From an uncultured Saprospiraceae bacterium (GTDB taxonomy: Bacteria; Bacteroidota; Bacteroidia; Chitinophagales; Saprospiraceae), in assembly GCA_937981555.1 (NCBI GenBank), contig CALJOK010000034.1, positions 1 through 44,192 of the forward strand: a stretch of DNA of 44,192 nucleotides, read 5' to 3'. The position numbers and the translations under genes were made by a program. The notes below the pieces were generated by a model. That model was not told where the DNA came from, made no database searches, and saw only the letters and a list, made by a program, of their open reading frames with translations. Positions 18,108-26,025 of the stretch are shown here, in pieces; position 1 is the stretch's first letter; each line of letters starts with the position of its first letter.

Positions 18108-18240
18108 CTGCTGTCCCATACAAAGCAGACTGATGATTAAAAAGAAAGCTGCTCGTTAAATGCTGTGCATTTACACAAACTAAAGTAGCGGACTCAGTCC
18201 GACAGTCTACAAGTCGAAGCGGACATCATTTCACAAACAT

Positions 18241-18285
18241 AAAAAAGTTAGGCAAGTGTAAGGCATTCGCTTTACACTTGCTAAC
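18241..18285 (-). terminator. minus-strand hairpin with T-tract
   Basis: GTTAG plus CAAGTGTAA (18247-18261, one bulged G) pairs with TTACACTTG plus CTAAC (18272-18285). On the minus strand the stem is followed by six Ts (complement of 18241-18246). It lies about 50 nt beyond the stop of the weak ORF at 18334-18651 and is the best evidence that this ORF is transcribed. Confidence 0.55.
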
Positions 18286-18333
18286 AAAAAAATCAAATGA
18301 CCTAGTCTCTAAGCCAGAGACAAGGTGCTTTTA

Positions 18334-18651
18334 TCAAAAAATAAAGCTTGTTAAGATTTTTACTAAATTTGAATCACTTACAAAGTCATATACATATGAT
18401 AATATCCTGTATAAATAACGAACATATTGAAACTTCTTAAAAAGTTCAATAAATTTTGCCCTGAATGAGCTTTTTACCTTTTCCTTAGGAATTACTCTAA
18501 TTAATGTAATTCTAATTTTTTTAGTTGACCCAAAGTTTTCAACTGTTCTAACAATAAAAATACTTTTCTCTAAAATAATGGGAGTGTTTTCCACTTCTAC
18601 CTCAAATCTTCTCTTATTTATAGTAATAAGAGTTTTTCCTCTATAACACAT
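18334..18651 (-). CDS. possible small hypothetical protein
   Basis: A 105-residue ORF with a Lys/Arg/Ile/Phe-rich sequence and no signal peptide, transmembrane segment or recognised domain. The N-terminal half could form beta strands (KTLITINKRRFEVEVEN) and the C-terminal half is helical and basic. Support is an ATG start, isolation in a gap on its own, and a terminator-like hairpin downstream on the same strand (18241-18285). It may equally be a chance ORF in AT-rich DNA or a decayed gene. Confidence 0.35.
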   Translation of the reverse strand: MCYRGKTLITINKRRFEVEVENTPIILEKSIFIVRTVENFGSTKKIRITLIRVIPKEKVKSSFRAKFIELFKKFQYVRYLYRILSYVYDFVSDSNLVKILTSFIF

Positions 18652-18823
18652 ATATTTTATTTTTTTTTAAAAAATTATTTCCTTCCATCCTCTTCTCTTT
18701 CAGTCACTATGTTTTTTAAATAAAAAAATAAACATTCCATTATTGAAAATTCTCAAGATCACTAATCTCTTCCTATTCTAATCTTCAATATGAAATATTT
18801 TATACTTCCCTCTAAACCAAAAA

Positions 18824-18869
18824 TGGCAGAAGAACAAAGTCTCTCATCTGAGACTTTGTTCTTCTGCCA
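18824..18869. repeat. perfect 20-bp hairpin with 6-nt loop
   Basis: TGGCAGAAGAACAAAGTCTC (18824-18843) is the exact reverse complement of 18850-18869; the loop is TCATCT. On the minus strand it is followed by TTTTT, as in an intrinsic terminator, but no minus-strand gene lies upstream of it. Confidence 0.9.
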
Positions 18870-19514
18870 ATACTAAAACACAATATTTTTGAACCATTTC
18901 TTCATAACCCTCATTTTCTTTTTCCTCAATTCTTAATACAATATTAAAACAAATAGTTGGTAATTCCAAATTTAAACGCATTTATTTACTAACAATTTGT
19001 GTTAATATTGTGTTAGGAATTTACTATTATTCACATACGTATATAAACACCGAAAAAAAAGATAGTTCATTTATATCCTGTTTTTTTAATGCAAAAACTG
19101 TATCAATATCTTATTCTACCGCTCGGTCGATCCCTTGCTGATATGCGCTCGACCCACCTCTAAAAAACAGAGGTAATTAAAAAACACGGACGCTGAAATT
19201 GTCATTCCGTGGCAGTTCCAAGCATTAAAGAAAGCTCCTACTTTCGTTTGATAAAGTAAAAATAACAAAGGTGTTTTTAGCAAAAAGAAAAAGACTAATC
19301 CTCGACCGTTTTTCTCTTGAAAATACTTAGTGTAAAAAACATATTAACATTTTTTGGCATACCTATTGTGCCTACTGTTAGTATATCTTTTCCTAATATT
19401 ATTTTTCATAACCATCCGATTTAATTATTTTATTTATTAACTGGAAAGAGTTCTCTCTACAGCTTATCCGCTATGGATAAGTAAGACAAATTTTTTCCCA
19501 AAAACCAATAACAA

Positions 19515-20153
19515 ATGATTTTAAAAGCAAAAATACTCCGGTCATTTTATAAAAGAATGAGACAAGGAGACTTACCACCATTCGTCAGATCAGTATTACT
19601 CAAAATGGAAAACAATCCAAAGTATGCCAACCTGAGTGACATCTTGACTACGCTAAAATCTAACTTAGAGGCTTACGAAAATGCTTTGGCAGCTGCCGAG
19701 GATGGAGGAAGAATAAAAAAAGCCGAAAAGGATTTAGCCAAAGAAACGCTCATCAATACCTTAGATGAGTTATCTGATGGAATTGAATTTTTTGGAAAAA
19801 AAGATTTAAACTATTTTATTGAAACAGGTATGCCTTTACAATCTAAACATACCAATCACTCTGGAACTAAATTGTTGATTCCTATTAATTTTACGGCACA
19901 ATCTGACGGTCAGCCAGGTGGTATAGAAGTAAAATATGAAATTCATCCATCTCAAAAAAACCTTTGCAAAATGGTTGGCTTCGAATGGAGTCTTGACCTA
20001 GAGATTTGGCACAATGGAGATTATAGCACGAAGCGAAAATTTTCTGTTACTGATAAACCTTCGAACCAAAAGGTTTATGTAAAAATCCGAGCGATTGCTA
20101 GTGACGGCCGCAAAAGTCAATGGACCGATCCTATTCAAACTTCTGTATTATAA
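19515..20153 (+). CDS. hypothetical protein with C-terminal fibronectin-III-like domain
   Basis: A 212-residue soluble protein without a signal peptide. Residues 1-95 are helical (SFYKRMRQGDLPPFVRSVLL, then KMENNPKYANLSDILTTLKS). Residues about 115-212 look like a beta-sandwich ending in KVYVKIRAIASDGRKSQWTD, the VRVRAVxxxGxSxWS pattern of fibronectin-III domains. Similar two-part proteins occur in Bacteroidota and remain unnamed. It has a long upstream non-coding region with several stems and its own terminator, so it is transcribed alone. Function unknown. Confidence 0.8.
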   Translation: MILKAKILRSFYKRMRQGDLPPFVRSVLLKMENNPKYANLSDILTTLKSNLEAYENALAAAEDGGRIKKAEKDLAKETLINTLDELSDGIEFFGKKDLNYFIETGMPLQSKHTNHSGTKLLIPINFTAQSDGQPGGIEVKYEIHPSQKNLCKMVGFEWSLDLEIWHNGDYSTKRKFSVTDKPSNQKVYVKIRAIASDGRKSQWTDPIQTSVL

Positions 20154-20196
20154 AAAGCAACAAAAATAGATAAGTCAGGAAAGGAACATGAATTAT

Positions 20197-20238
20197 CCCG
20201 AATTTTCAAAATGGAAATTCGGGGTTTTCTTTTTTTTT
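20197..20238 (+). terminator. intrinsic terminator after the FN3-like gene
   Basis: CCCGAATTT (20197-20205) pairs with AAATTCGGG (20215-20223), followed by TTTTC and nine Ts. Confidence 0.88.
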
Positions 20239-20249
20239 AAACTATACTG

Positions 20250-20686
20250 TTATCGCTTCGCTAATTGTTAAACGGTTAGTGTTAGAGGAAAATTAATAAT
20301 AAAATCGTAACTATTCAGCAGGAAGCATCGCTATGCGCTGCGATGGTTTTTATTGTTATTTTTCTACCAAGGGGAATGGCGCTATGCGCCGATTACAATA
20401 GAGCAAGGATTCAAAATAGTTTACGGCGCATAGCGCCATTCCCATTGGTAGCAGCAGGGAGCATCGCTATGCGCTGGGATGGTTTTATTGTTATTTTTTT
20501 CTACGAATGGGAATGACGCTATGCGCCGATTACAATAGAGCAAGGATTCAAAATAGTTTACGGCGCATAGCGCCATTCCCATTGGTAGTAAATATAAAAA
20601 ATACAATCTTGCAGCGCATGGCGATGCACCCTGCTGAATAGTTACATTAGACATAGTGCAACAATTTAACTTTAGCAAAGCGAAAA
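20250..20686. repeat. nested inverted-repeat element 1
   Basis: Three layers. The outer arms, 20250-20272 and 20665-20686, are imperfectly inverted (core TCGCTT.GCTAA...GTTAAA). The middle arms are GTAACTATTCAGCAGG (20307-20322) and its exact complement at 20630-20645; the match continues about 18 bp inward with few mismatches (GCATCGCTATGCGCTG). The core holds two copies of a module of about 136 bp (20318-20453 and 20454-20590), each with a stem of about 27 bp around GGCGCTATGCGCC. No transposase is encoded. Element 2 (22911-23095) shares the middle-arm word. Confidence 0.85.
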
Positions 20687-20834
20687 CCGTTCAAGAATTT
20701 ATAAAACCTCCGCTTTGATTAGGTGAAAAAGAACTATCCTAAAAATTCGAGATGATTCATGTTTTTTTAATTTGTCGCCCTCCCCTTTCTTTTCCAAAAA
20801 AAGCACACATCCAACAACATCTTTCCCTTCTTTC

Positions 20835-20865
20835 TTGTTCCAACAACTTATTAAAATTACCTTTG
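20835..20865 (+). promoter_or_regulatory. promoter of the amidophosphoribosyltransferase-like gene
   Basis: TTG (20835-20837), 20-nt spacer, TACCTTTG (20858-20865): a full match to the Bacteroidota vegetative consensus. The leader would be about 35 nt. Confidence 0.7.
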
Positions 20866-20906
20866 CAAAAAATTAGATTTCTATAACGGTTTTTAAACTG
20901 AATTTG

Positions 20907-22799
20907 ATGAGTGATCAAATAAAACATGAGTGTGGAATCGCAATGATTCGTCTTCTCAAACCTTTAGAATACTATCAAGAAAAATACGGCTCTTCGCTGT
21001 ACGGCATGCAAAAACTGCAACTGCTGATGCAAAAAATGCGAAACCGTGGACAAGACGGAGCAGGTGTGGCAACCATTAAATTAAATCCCAAACCAGGGAA
21101 AAGATATATTAGCCGCCGCCGAAGCAATAGCCCACAATATCTTAAAGATGTGTTTGAAGGAATATTCAAACGCTTTCGAGAACTCCCTCCTGAAAAATTA
21201 CAAAATTCCGCTTGGCTCAAAGAAAACATGCCCTACACGGGTGAGTTGCTCATGGGGCATTTGCGCTATGGAACGCATGGGGTAAATACGATCGAAACTT
21301 GTCATCCATTTTTGAGACAAAATAATTGGATCAGTCGGAACCTTGTGGTGGCTGGGAATTTTAATTTGACGAATGTGGATGAGATGTTTGAAGAGTTGGT
21401 AACCTTGGGACAATATCCAAAAGAGAAATCTGATACTGTAACGGTCATGGAAAAAATCGGACACTTCCTCGATGATGAAGTACAACGATTGCACAATTGG
21501 CACAAGCAAGAAAATATCTCTACAGAAGAATTGAATGATTTGATTATTAGAAATGTGGATGTGCAACGAGTGCTAAAGAGAGCAAGTAAGAAGTTTGATG
21601 GTGGTTATGTGATGGGAGGAATGATTGGTCATGGGGATGCATTTATGATGCGAGATCCGAATGGAATTCGACCGGCTTATTTTTTCCAAAACGAAGAAGT
21701 GGTGGTAGCAGCATCGGAACGTCCTGCGATTCAAACTGCCTTTGATGTTCACTTTAGTAAAATTCAGGAGCTACAACCTGGTCATGCTTTGATTATCAAA
21801 AGAGATGGGGATGTTGCGGAAAAACAATTTATTCAACCTTCGGAAAGAAGGTCTTGTTCGTTTGAGCGAATTTATTTTTCGAGAGGAACGGATAAAGAAA
21901 TTTATGAAGAGCGAAAAAAGTTGGGAGAAATTCTAGCAGACGAAGTATTGGAAGCGGTAGATTATGATTTTAAAAATACGGTGTTCTCCTACATTCCAAA
22001 TACGGCAGAGACTTCATTTTTAGGTTTGGTAGAAGGAGTGGAAAACCGATTGAATGATTTGAAGCGAGAAAAAATCATGAGCCTCAATGGCGAATTGAAA
22101 GATAAAAAATTAGAAAAATTATTAGCGCTTAAGACACGGGTAGAAAAAGTTGTAGTGAAAGATGCGAAGCTCCGAACTTTTATCGCTGCTGATAATGATC
22201 GAAGTGCATTGGTTTCACATATTTACGATGTGACTTATGGTGTAGTGAAAAATGAAAAAGATAATTTGGTTTTGATTGACGATTCGATTGTACGAGGCAC
22301 GACTTTAAAAGATAGTATTATCCAGATGGTGGCGAGATTGCGACCGAAGAAAATTGTTATTGTTTCTTCTGCTCCGCAAATTCGCTTTCCAGATTGCTAT
22401 GGAATTGATATGTCAAAAATGAAAGAGTTTGTGGCATTTCGAGCTTTGGTTGAATTGCTTCATGATAATAATAAGGAGTACCTTTTGGAGGAAGCTTACG
22501 ACCGTTGCAAGGCGCAAGAAGGTTTGCCTGCCGACCAAGTAACGAATGAAGTGAAATCGCTTTATGATACTTTTTCTTACAAAGCTATTTCTAAAAGGAT
22601 TGCAAAAATCATTACACCAAAAGGTATCAAACCAAAAGTGGAAGTGATTTATCAACCAATTGAAGCGTTAAAAATTGCTTGTCCAGGTCATACGGGGGAT
22701 TGGTATTTTTCAGGAAATTATCCAACGCCTGGTGGGAATCGAATTGCTAACCGAGCGTTTATGAATTATATGGAGAAAAGTGATGTGAGGGCATATTAG
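20907..22799 (+). CDS. amidophosphoribosyltransferase-like protein (long PurF homologue)
   Basis: A 630-residue class II glutamine amidotransferase fused to a phosphoribosyltransferase domain. PurF itself converts PRPP and glutamine to phosphoribosylamine, the first step of purine synthesis. HECGIAMIRL places the amidotransferase Cys at residue 9, so a short propeptide must be removed to expose it. NRGQDGAG, MGHLRYGTHG and GGYVMGGMIGHGDAFMMRDP follow the Ntn-hydrolase pattern. LVLIDDSIVRGTT (about residues 455-467) is the PRPP loop. It is well over 100 residues longer than ordinary PurF, through an N-terminal insert (about 55-105) and a C-terminal extension, as in a Bacteroidota-specific form. 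Whether this is the only PurF in the genome cannot be told. Start: ATG 20907; a TTG lies one codon earlier. Confidence 0.88.
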   Translation: MSDQIKHECGIAMIRLLKPLEYYQEKYGSSLYGMQKLQLLMQKMRNRGQDGAGVATIKLNPKPGKRYISRRRSNSPQYLKDVFEGIFKRFRELPPEKLQNSAWLKENMPYTGELLMGHLRYGTHGVNTIETCHPFLRQNNWISRNLVVAGNFNLTNVDEMFEELVTLGQYPKEKSDTVTVMEKIGHFLDDEVQRLHNWHKQENISTEELNDLIIRNVDVQRVLKRASKKFDGGYVMGGMIGHGDAFMMRDPNGIRPAYFFQNEEVVVAASERPAIQTAFDVHFSKIQELQPGHALIIKRDGDVAEKQFIQPSERRSCSFERIYFSRGTDKEIYEERKKLGEILADEVLEAVDYDFKNTVFSYIPNTAETSFLGLVEGVENRLNDLKREKIMSLNGELKDKKLEKLLALKTRVEKVVVKDAKLRTFIAADNDRSALVSHIYDVTYGVVKNEKDNLVLIDDSIVRGTTLKDSIIQMVARLRPKKIVIVSSAPQIRFPDCYGIDMSKMKEFVAFRALVELLHDNNKEYLLEEAYDRCKAQEGLPADQVTNEVKSLYDTFSYKAISKRIAKIITPKGIKPKVEVIYQPIEALKIACPGHTGDWYFSGNYPTPGGNRIANRAFMNYMEKSDVRAY

Positions 22800-22834
22800 A
22801 CTCAAGTATTCAAAAGAAAAAATATCAAATAAAA

Positions 22835-22873
22835 CAGGGAACTATTTTTTATAAATAGTTCCCTGCTTTTTTT
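22835..22873 (+). terminator. intrinsic terminator after the amidophosphoribosyltransferase-like gene
   Basis: CAGGGAACTATTT (22835-22847) pairs perfectly with AAATAGTTCCCTG (22853-22865), followed by seven Ts. Confidence 0.92.
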
Positions 22874-22910
22874 GGAGATAAAAAATAAAGTACGAACCAG
22901 CATTTTCATT

Positions 22911-23095
22911 TTTACTACATTGGCACATAAGAAAAATCGTAACTTTTCAGCATGGGAGAAAAGTATGGGCGAATTTATTCGCCTAATGAATCCTATAGCT
23001 TAAACTAATAGTGATGGGCGAATGAATTCGCCTGTACTATATCCATGCTGAATAGTAACGAAAAATCTATGTTTACTATGTGCCTATGTGGTAAA
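22911..23095. repeat. nested inverted-repeat element 2
   Basis: Outer arms TTTACTACATTGGCACATA (22911-22929) and 23077-23095 match 17 of 19 as inverted repeats. Inner arms at 22939-22955 and 23043-23059 carry GTAACTTTTCAGCATGG and its near complement (15 of 17). The core has two palindromes, GGCGAATTTATTCGCC (22968-22983) and GGCGAATGAATTCGCC (23017-23032). The inner-arm word GTAACTWTTCAGCA is shared with element 1. Confidence 0.85.
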
Positions 23096-23168
23096 AAAGA
23101 CTAGAGGTTTTCTGCCAGAGGATTTGTCTAAGAACCATAAAGTTTCAGTTTCATAAGGAAACGTCTGT

Positions 23169-24323
23169 TTATGGAGTGAGAGTTATCCTATTAAATACTT
23201 CCGCTGCTTCCGCTAAGAGACTTTCTGTTTTGGCAAAACAAACTCGTACAATTTTTTGATTCACTTTTTTGGAATAAAAAGCAGAAACGGGAATGACAGC
23301 TACACCAAATTCGGTGGTCATTTTTTTGGCGAATTCAAATTCATCTTCGTCGCTAATAGCGGAATAATCTACTAACTGAAAATAAGTGCCTGAACTTTTG
23401 AGTGGACGAAATTTGGAATCTTTAATTTTTTCCAAAAAGAAATCACGCTTCTCTTGATAAAAACTATTCAGATTCAAATAAGTATTTTCATCTTCCAAAT
23501 ATGCTGCAATCGCTTGCTGCACAAATGAGTTGACAGAAAAAACATTAAACTGATGCACCCTCCGAAACTCTCGCATCAAGTGTTCAGGTGCGACACAATA
23601 ACCCATTTTCCAACCCGTCGCATGAAAGGTTTTTCCAAAAGAATAAACGGCCAAACTGCGCTGAAATAATTTTGGAAAACGTAAAACACTTTGATGTTGC
23701 TCTCCATCAAAAATTAAATGCTCATAAACCTCATCACTCAAGACAATCAAATCATGTTTCTCCGCAATTCTTTCAATGATTTTTAGATCATCTTCTAACA
23801 ATATACTTCCGGTTGGATTATGAGGTGTATTGAAAATCAACATTCGAGTTTTCGAAGTGATTAATTTTTCTAATTCTTCCCAATCAATTTTAAAGTCAGG
23901 CGCTTTCATTTCGTAAGGTACCACTACCCCTCCACACAGTTCAATCGAAGGACCGTAACAATCATAAGCTGGTTCAATCAAAACAACCTCATCGCCTGAT
24001 TTTATAAAAGCGGTGATGGCTGTAAAAAGTGCTTGGGTTGCTCCTGCAGTAATGGTGATTTCTGTTTTTGGATTGATAGAAGCACCGTAGAGCTTTTCAA
24101 TTTTACCAGCGAGTTTTTCTAACAATGCATTTGCGCCAGCCATAGGAGCATATTGATTGAATCCATTTTGCAAGTATTTATTGACCAAGTTTTTTAGCTC
24201 AGGAGCGCAATCGAAATTGGGAAACCCTTGAGATAAATTGATGGCTTGGTGCTCATTGGCAAGTGAAGACATGACGGTAAAAATGGTGGTACCGACGTTG
24301 GGAAGTTTGGATTGGAAATTCAT
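23169..24323 (-). CDS. PLP-dependent aminotransferase, methionine aminotransferase type
   Basis: A 384-residue fold-type I class I/II aminotransferase, closest in pattern to YbdL/methionine aminotransferases and kynurenine-oxoglutarate transaminases. It has NLSQGFPNFDCAPELKNLV, the cofactor-binding GATQALFTAITAF, FNTPHNPTG, VLSDEVYEHLIFDG and the Lys-bearing motif SFGKTFHATGWKMGYCVAP, with RVCFAK (carboxylate-binding Arg) at the end. It transfers the amino group between methionine or aromatic amino acids and a 2-oxoacid; exact preference cannot be read. It starts 24 nt after the pterin dehydratase gene, so the two form a unit. Confidence 0.88.
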   Translation of the reverse strand: MNFQSKLPNVGTTIFTVMSSLANEHQAINLSQGFPNFDCAPELKNLVNKYLQNGFNQYAPMAGANALLEKLAGKIEKLYGASINPKTEITITAGATQALFTAITAFIKSGDEVVLIEPAYDCYGPSIELCGGVVVPYEMKAPDFKIDWEELEKLITSKTRMLIFNTPHNPTGSILLEDDLKIIERIAEKHDLIVLSDEVYEHLIFDGEQHQSVLRFPKLFQRSLAVYSFGKTFHATGWKMGYCVAPEHLMREFRRVHQFNVFSVNSFVQQAIAAYLEDENTYLNLNSFYQEKRDFFLEKIKDSKFRPLKSSGTYFQLVDYSAISDEDEFEFAKKMTTEFGVAVIPVSAFYSKKVNQKIVRVCFAKTESLLAEAAEVFNRITLTP

Positions 24324-24347
24324 TATTATTGAAGAACTATGAGTTGA

Positions 24348-24590
24348 CTAATTATATTTTTCAAAAACAATAGCGATTGCTTTAGCTAATTTATGATCTT
24401 TTTCTGTTACCGTATTTCCAGCATCGTGAGTAGTTAAGTGAATCTCAACGGTGTTGTATACATTGCTCCAGTTAGGATGATGACCTTGCTTCTCCGCATG
24501 GAACGCAACCTCAGTCATAAAGCCAAAAGCTTCCATGAAATTTTTAAATTTAAATGTTGCTTGGAGTTTATTATTTTCTTCTTTCCACAT
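24348..24590 (-). CDS. 4a-hydroxytetrahydrobiopterin dehydratase (PCD/DCoH)
   Basis: An 80-residue enzyme that regenerates pterin cofactor by dehydrating 4a-carbinolamine tetrahydropterin after aromatic amino acid hydroxylation. The active-site signature is complete: [20 protein letters not shown], then [13 protein letters not shown], with the adjacent His pair and the later His. It is slightly shorter at the N-terminus than many bacterial homologues (about 95-110 residues). Its place before an aminotransferase that may act on aromatic amino acids hints at aromatic amino acid metabolism. Confidence 0.92.
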   Translation of the reverse strand: MWKEENNKLQATFKFKNFMEAFGFMTEVAFHAEKQGHHPNWSNVYNTVEIHLTTHDAGNTVTEKDHKLAKAIAIVFEKYN

Positions 24591-24595
24591 GTTTA

Positions 24596-24755
24596 TTAAT
24601 GGTTAACTGTTAATGGTGAATTCTAGGTTTGTATTAATTGTAAATACATTCATTCTAAAAAAAAAGATGTTATCTCATTACGAAGATAACATCTTTTTTG
24701 AAGGGATTAATCGTCAATCCTATAGAGGTATTAACCATTCACAGTTAACTATTAA
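24596..24755. repeat. inverted repeat pair enclosing a terminator
   Basis: The 22-nt arms 24596-24617 and 24734-24755 are inverted copies with 2 mismatches (core AGTTAACT). Between them lies the perfect hairpin at 24661-24698. A third copy of ATTAACCATTCACAGTTAA (24730-24748) occurs at 27698-27716. Confidence 0.75.
24657..24698 (-). terminator. terminator of the M42 peptidase gene
   Basis: AAAAAGATGTTATCT (24661-24675) pairs perfectly with 24684-24698 across an 8-nt loop. On the minus strand a T run follows (A run at 24657-24665 on plus). Confidence 0.9.
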
Positions 24756-24758
24756 TCA

Positions 24759-25808
24759 TTATTTAAAGCTCCAATCGTATTTGTCCAAATCAGTAATACA
24801 CGAAGTTAAGAGAGCAATACAATCGACAATATCTTTTTTGTTCGCCATTTCGATAGTCTGATGAATGTACCGAGTTGGGATAGAAATCGCACCGGTAATC
24901 GCACCTTTTTTTCCATAACGTTGGATTCCTCCAGAGTCAGTTCCTCCAGCAGGAAGTACTTCAGGTTGCCATTTTATTTTATGATGATCGGCAGTCGTTT
25001 TCATATATTCCACCATTCGGTAATCAGAGATGACAGAACCATCTTTGATTTTGATGGCAGCACCTTCACCCAGTTGAGTCACCATTTCGTGAGGACTCGC
25101 ACCAGGTACATCAAAGGCAATAGTTACATCCAAAGCAAAACCAAAATCAGGATCAATTTGGTGTGCAGAAGAAATTGCTCCACGAATTCCTACTTCTTCT
25201 TGAACAGTAAATACAGCATAAACATCATAAGGAAGGTCTACATCTTTTAACTTTCGTAAACTCTCTAACAATATGTACACGGATACTCGATTGTCCAAAG
25301 ATTTACTATTGACGCACTCACCCATCTCAATCAATTCTCTTTCACGAGTGATCGAATTTCCAACAGAAATATATTTATCTACATCTTCCTTTTTCATTCC
25401 CGTGTCAATAAAATATTCAGTCGTCGGAAGTGGTTTTCCTTTTTCGTCTGCTTTCATTAAGTGAACTGGTTTGCAACCCATCACTCCAATGATATCTTTT
25501 TTTCCATGAATAATTACTCGCTGAGAGGTCAAAGTCTTTGCATCAAAACCACCCAAAGTATCAAAGCGAATAAAACCATTTTTATCAATATGTGTCACCA
25601 TGAAACCAATCTCATCAATATGAGCAGCCACCATAACTCGTTTATCATTTTTGCCTTTTTTTAGTGCAATCACACTTCCCATGGCATCAATAGAAACTTC
25701 ATCGACGAGCGGGGTTACTTCTTGAATGACGAGTTCTCTGATTTTTTGTTCATACCCTGGAGCACCAGGTGTTAGACATATTTTTTTTAATAAACTTACG
25801 TTAATCAT
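24759..25808 (-). CDS. M42 family metallo-aminopeptidase
   Basis: A 349-residue cytosolic zinc or cobalt aminopeptidase of the glutamyl/deblocking aminopeptidase (PepA/FrvX/TET) type, which forms large tetrahedral complexes in known members. The ligand pattern is present: VAAHIDEIGFMVTHI, SLDNRVSVYILLES, FTVQEEVGIRGA (catalytic Glu and ligand), FALDVTIAFDVPG and IPTRYIHQTIEMA. AGGTDSGG is also typical. Length is normal. A minus-strand TAACTTCG at 25930-25923, one base off the TAnnTTTG box, is a possible promoter with a leader of about 100 nt. Confidence 0.93.
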   Translation of the reverse strand: MINVSLLKKICLTPGAPGYEQKIRELVIQEVTPLVDEVSIDAMGSVIALKKGKNDKRVMVAAHIDEIGFMVTHIDKNGFIRFDTLGGFDAKTLTSQRVIIHGKKDIIGVMGCKPVHLMKADEKGKPLPTTEYFIDTGMKKEDVDKYISVGNSITRERELIEMGECVNSKSLDNRVSVYILLESLRKLKDVDLPYDVYAVFTVQEEVGIRGAISSAHQIDPDFGFALDVTIAFDVPGASPHEMVTQLGEGAAIKIKDGSVISDYRMVEYMKTTADHHKIKWQPEVLPAGGTDSGGIQRYGKKGAITGAISIPTRYIHQTIEMANKKDIVDCIALLTSCITDLDKYDWSFK

Positions 25809-26025
25809 TTAGTTGAGTTTTAAATACTAAACCTAATAAAAGGCGTATAATAAAGAGTTGTTTTATTGTTTTAGTAGGTATACGGTTGGTGGATCGGAAA
25901 GCGTTGATTTCCATTCGGGGGGCGAAGTTACCATTTTTTATATTGGAGAATAAAAAGTTTGTAAAATAAAATGTATAAAATTGTGGAATATTTTGAAGCG
26001 AAGATTTGATTAAAAAAAACGTTGA

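Larger units (their letters stand above)
17852..19514. other. 1.66-kb gap, mostly non-coding, hairpin-rich
   Basis: After the trmB hairpin and the 62-bp tandem repeat come several palindromes: TAAATGC/GCATTTA (18157-18173), CGGACT/AGTCCG (18189-18201), the stem at 18247-18285, and GTCTCT/AGAGAC (18305-18321). A weak minus-strand ORF (18334-18651), a perfect 20-bp hairpin (18824-18869) and three more short stems (19125-19154, 19157-19173, 19185-19211) follow. A last stem, CTTATCC/GGATAAG (19463-19481), lies just before the gene at 19515. I recognise no known RNA family. Confidence 0.6.
20154..20906. other. 753-nt gap before the amidophosphoribosyltransferase-like gene
   Basis: It holds the terminator at 20197, nested inverted-repeat element 1, about 150 nt of plain AT-rich DNA, and the promoter at 20835-20865. 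I see no gene in it. Confidence 0.7.
22800..23168. other. 369-nt gap between convergent genes
   Basis: It holds the terminator at 22835, nested inverted-repeat element 2, and about 70 nt of unremarkable sequence before the aminotransferase stop. No gene is visible. Confidence 0.7.

Noticed and set aside
20421-20678. 85-codon minus-strand ORF
   Set aside because: It lies entirely inside the palindromic element and its codons are a by-product of the inverted repeats (QWEWRYAP-type stretches repeat with the arms).
20907-22799. Composite transposon carrying a purine gene as cargo
   Set aside because: Tempting because of the bracketing elements, but no transposase is present and the gene's promoter, terminator and composition look native; kept only as a possibility in the finding.
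22931-23067. GAAAAATC on both sides of element 2 read as an 8-bp target-site duplication
   Set aside because: The match is real (22931-22938, 23060-23067), but inverted-repeat arms continue outside it, and the left copy AAAATC is also present at element 1 without a partner on the right, so it cannot be taken as proof of insertion.
24613-24861. 82-codon plus-strand ORF
   Set aside because: It spans a perfect terminator hairpin and the end of the M42 gene on the other strand, with no protein-like composition.
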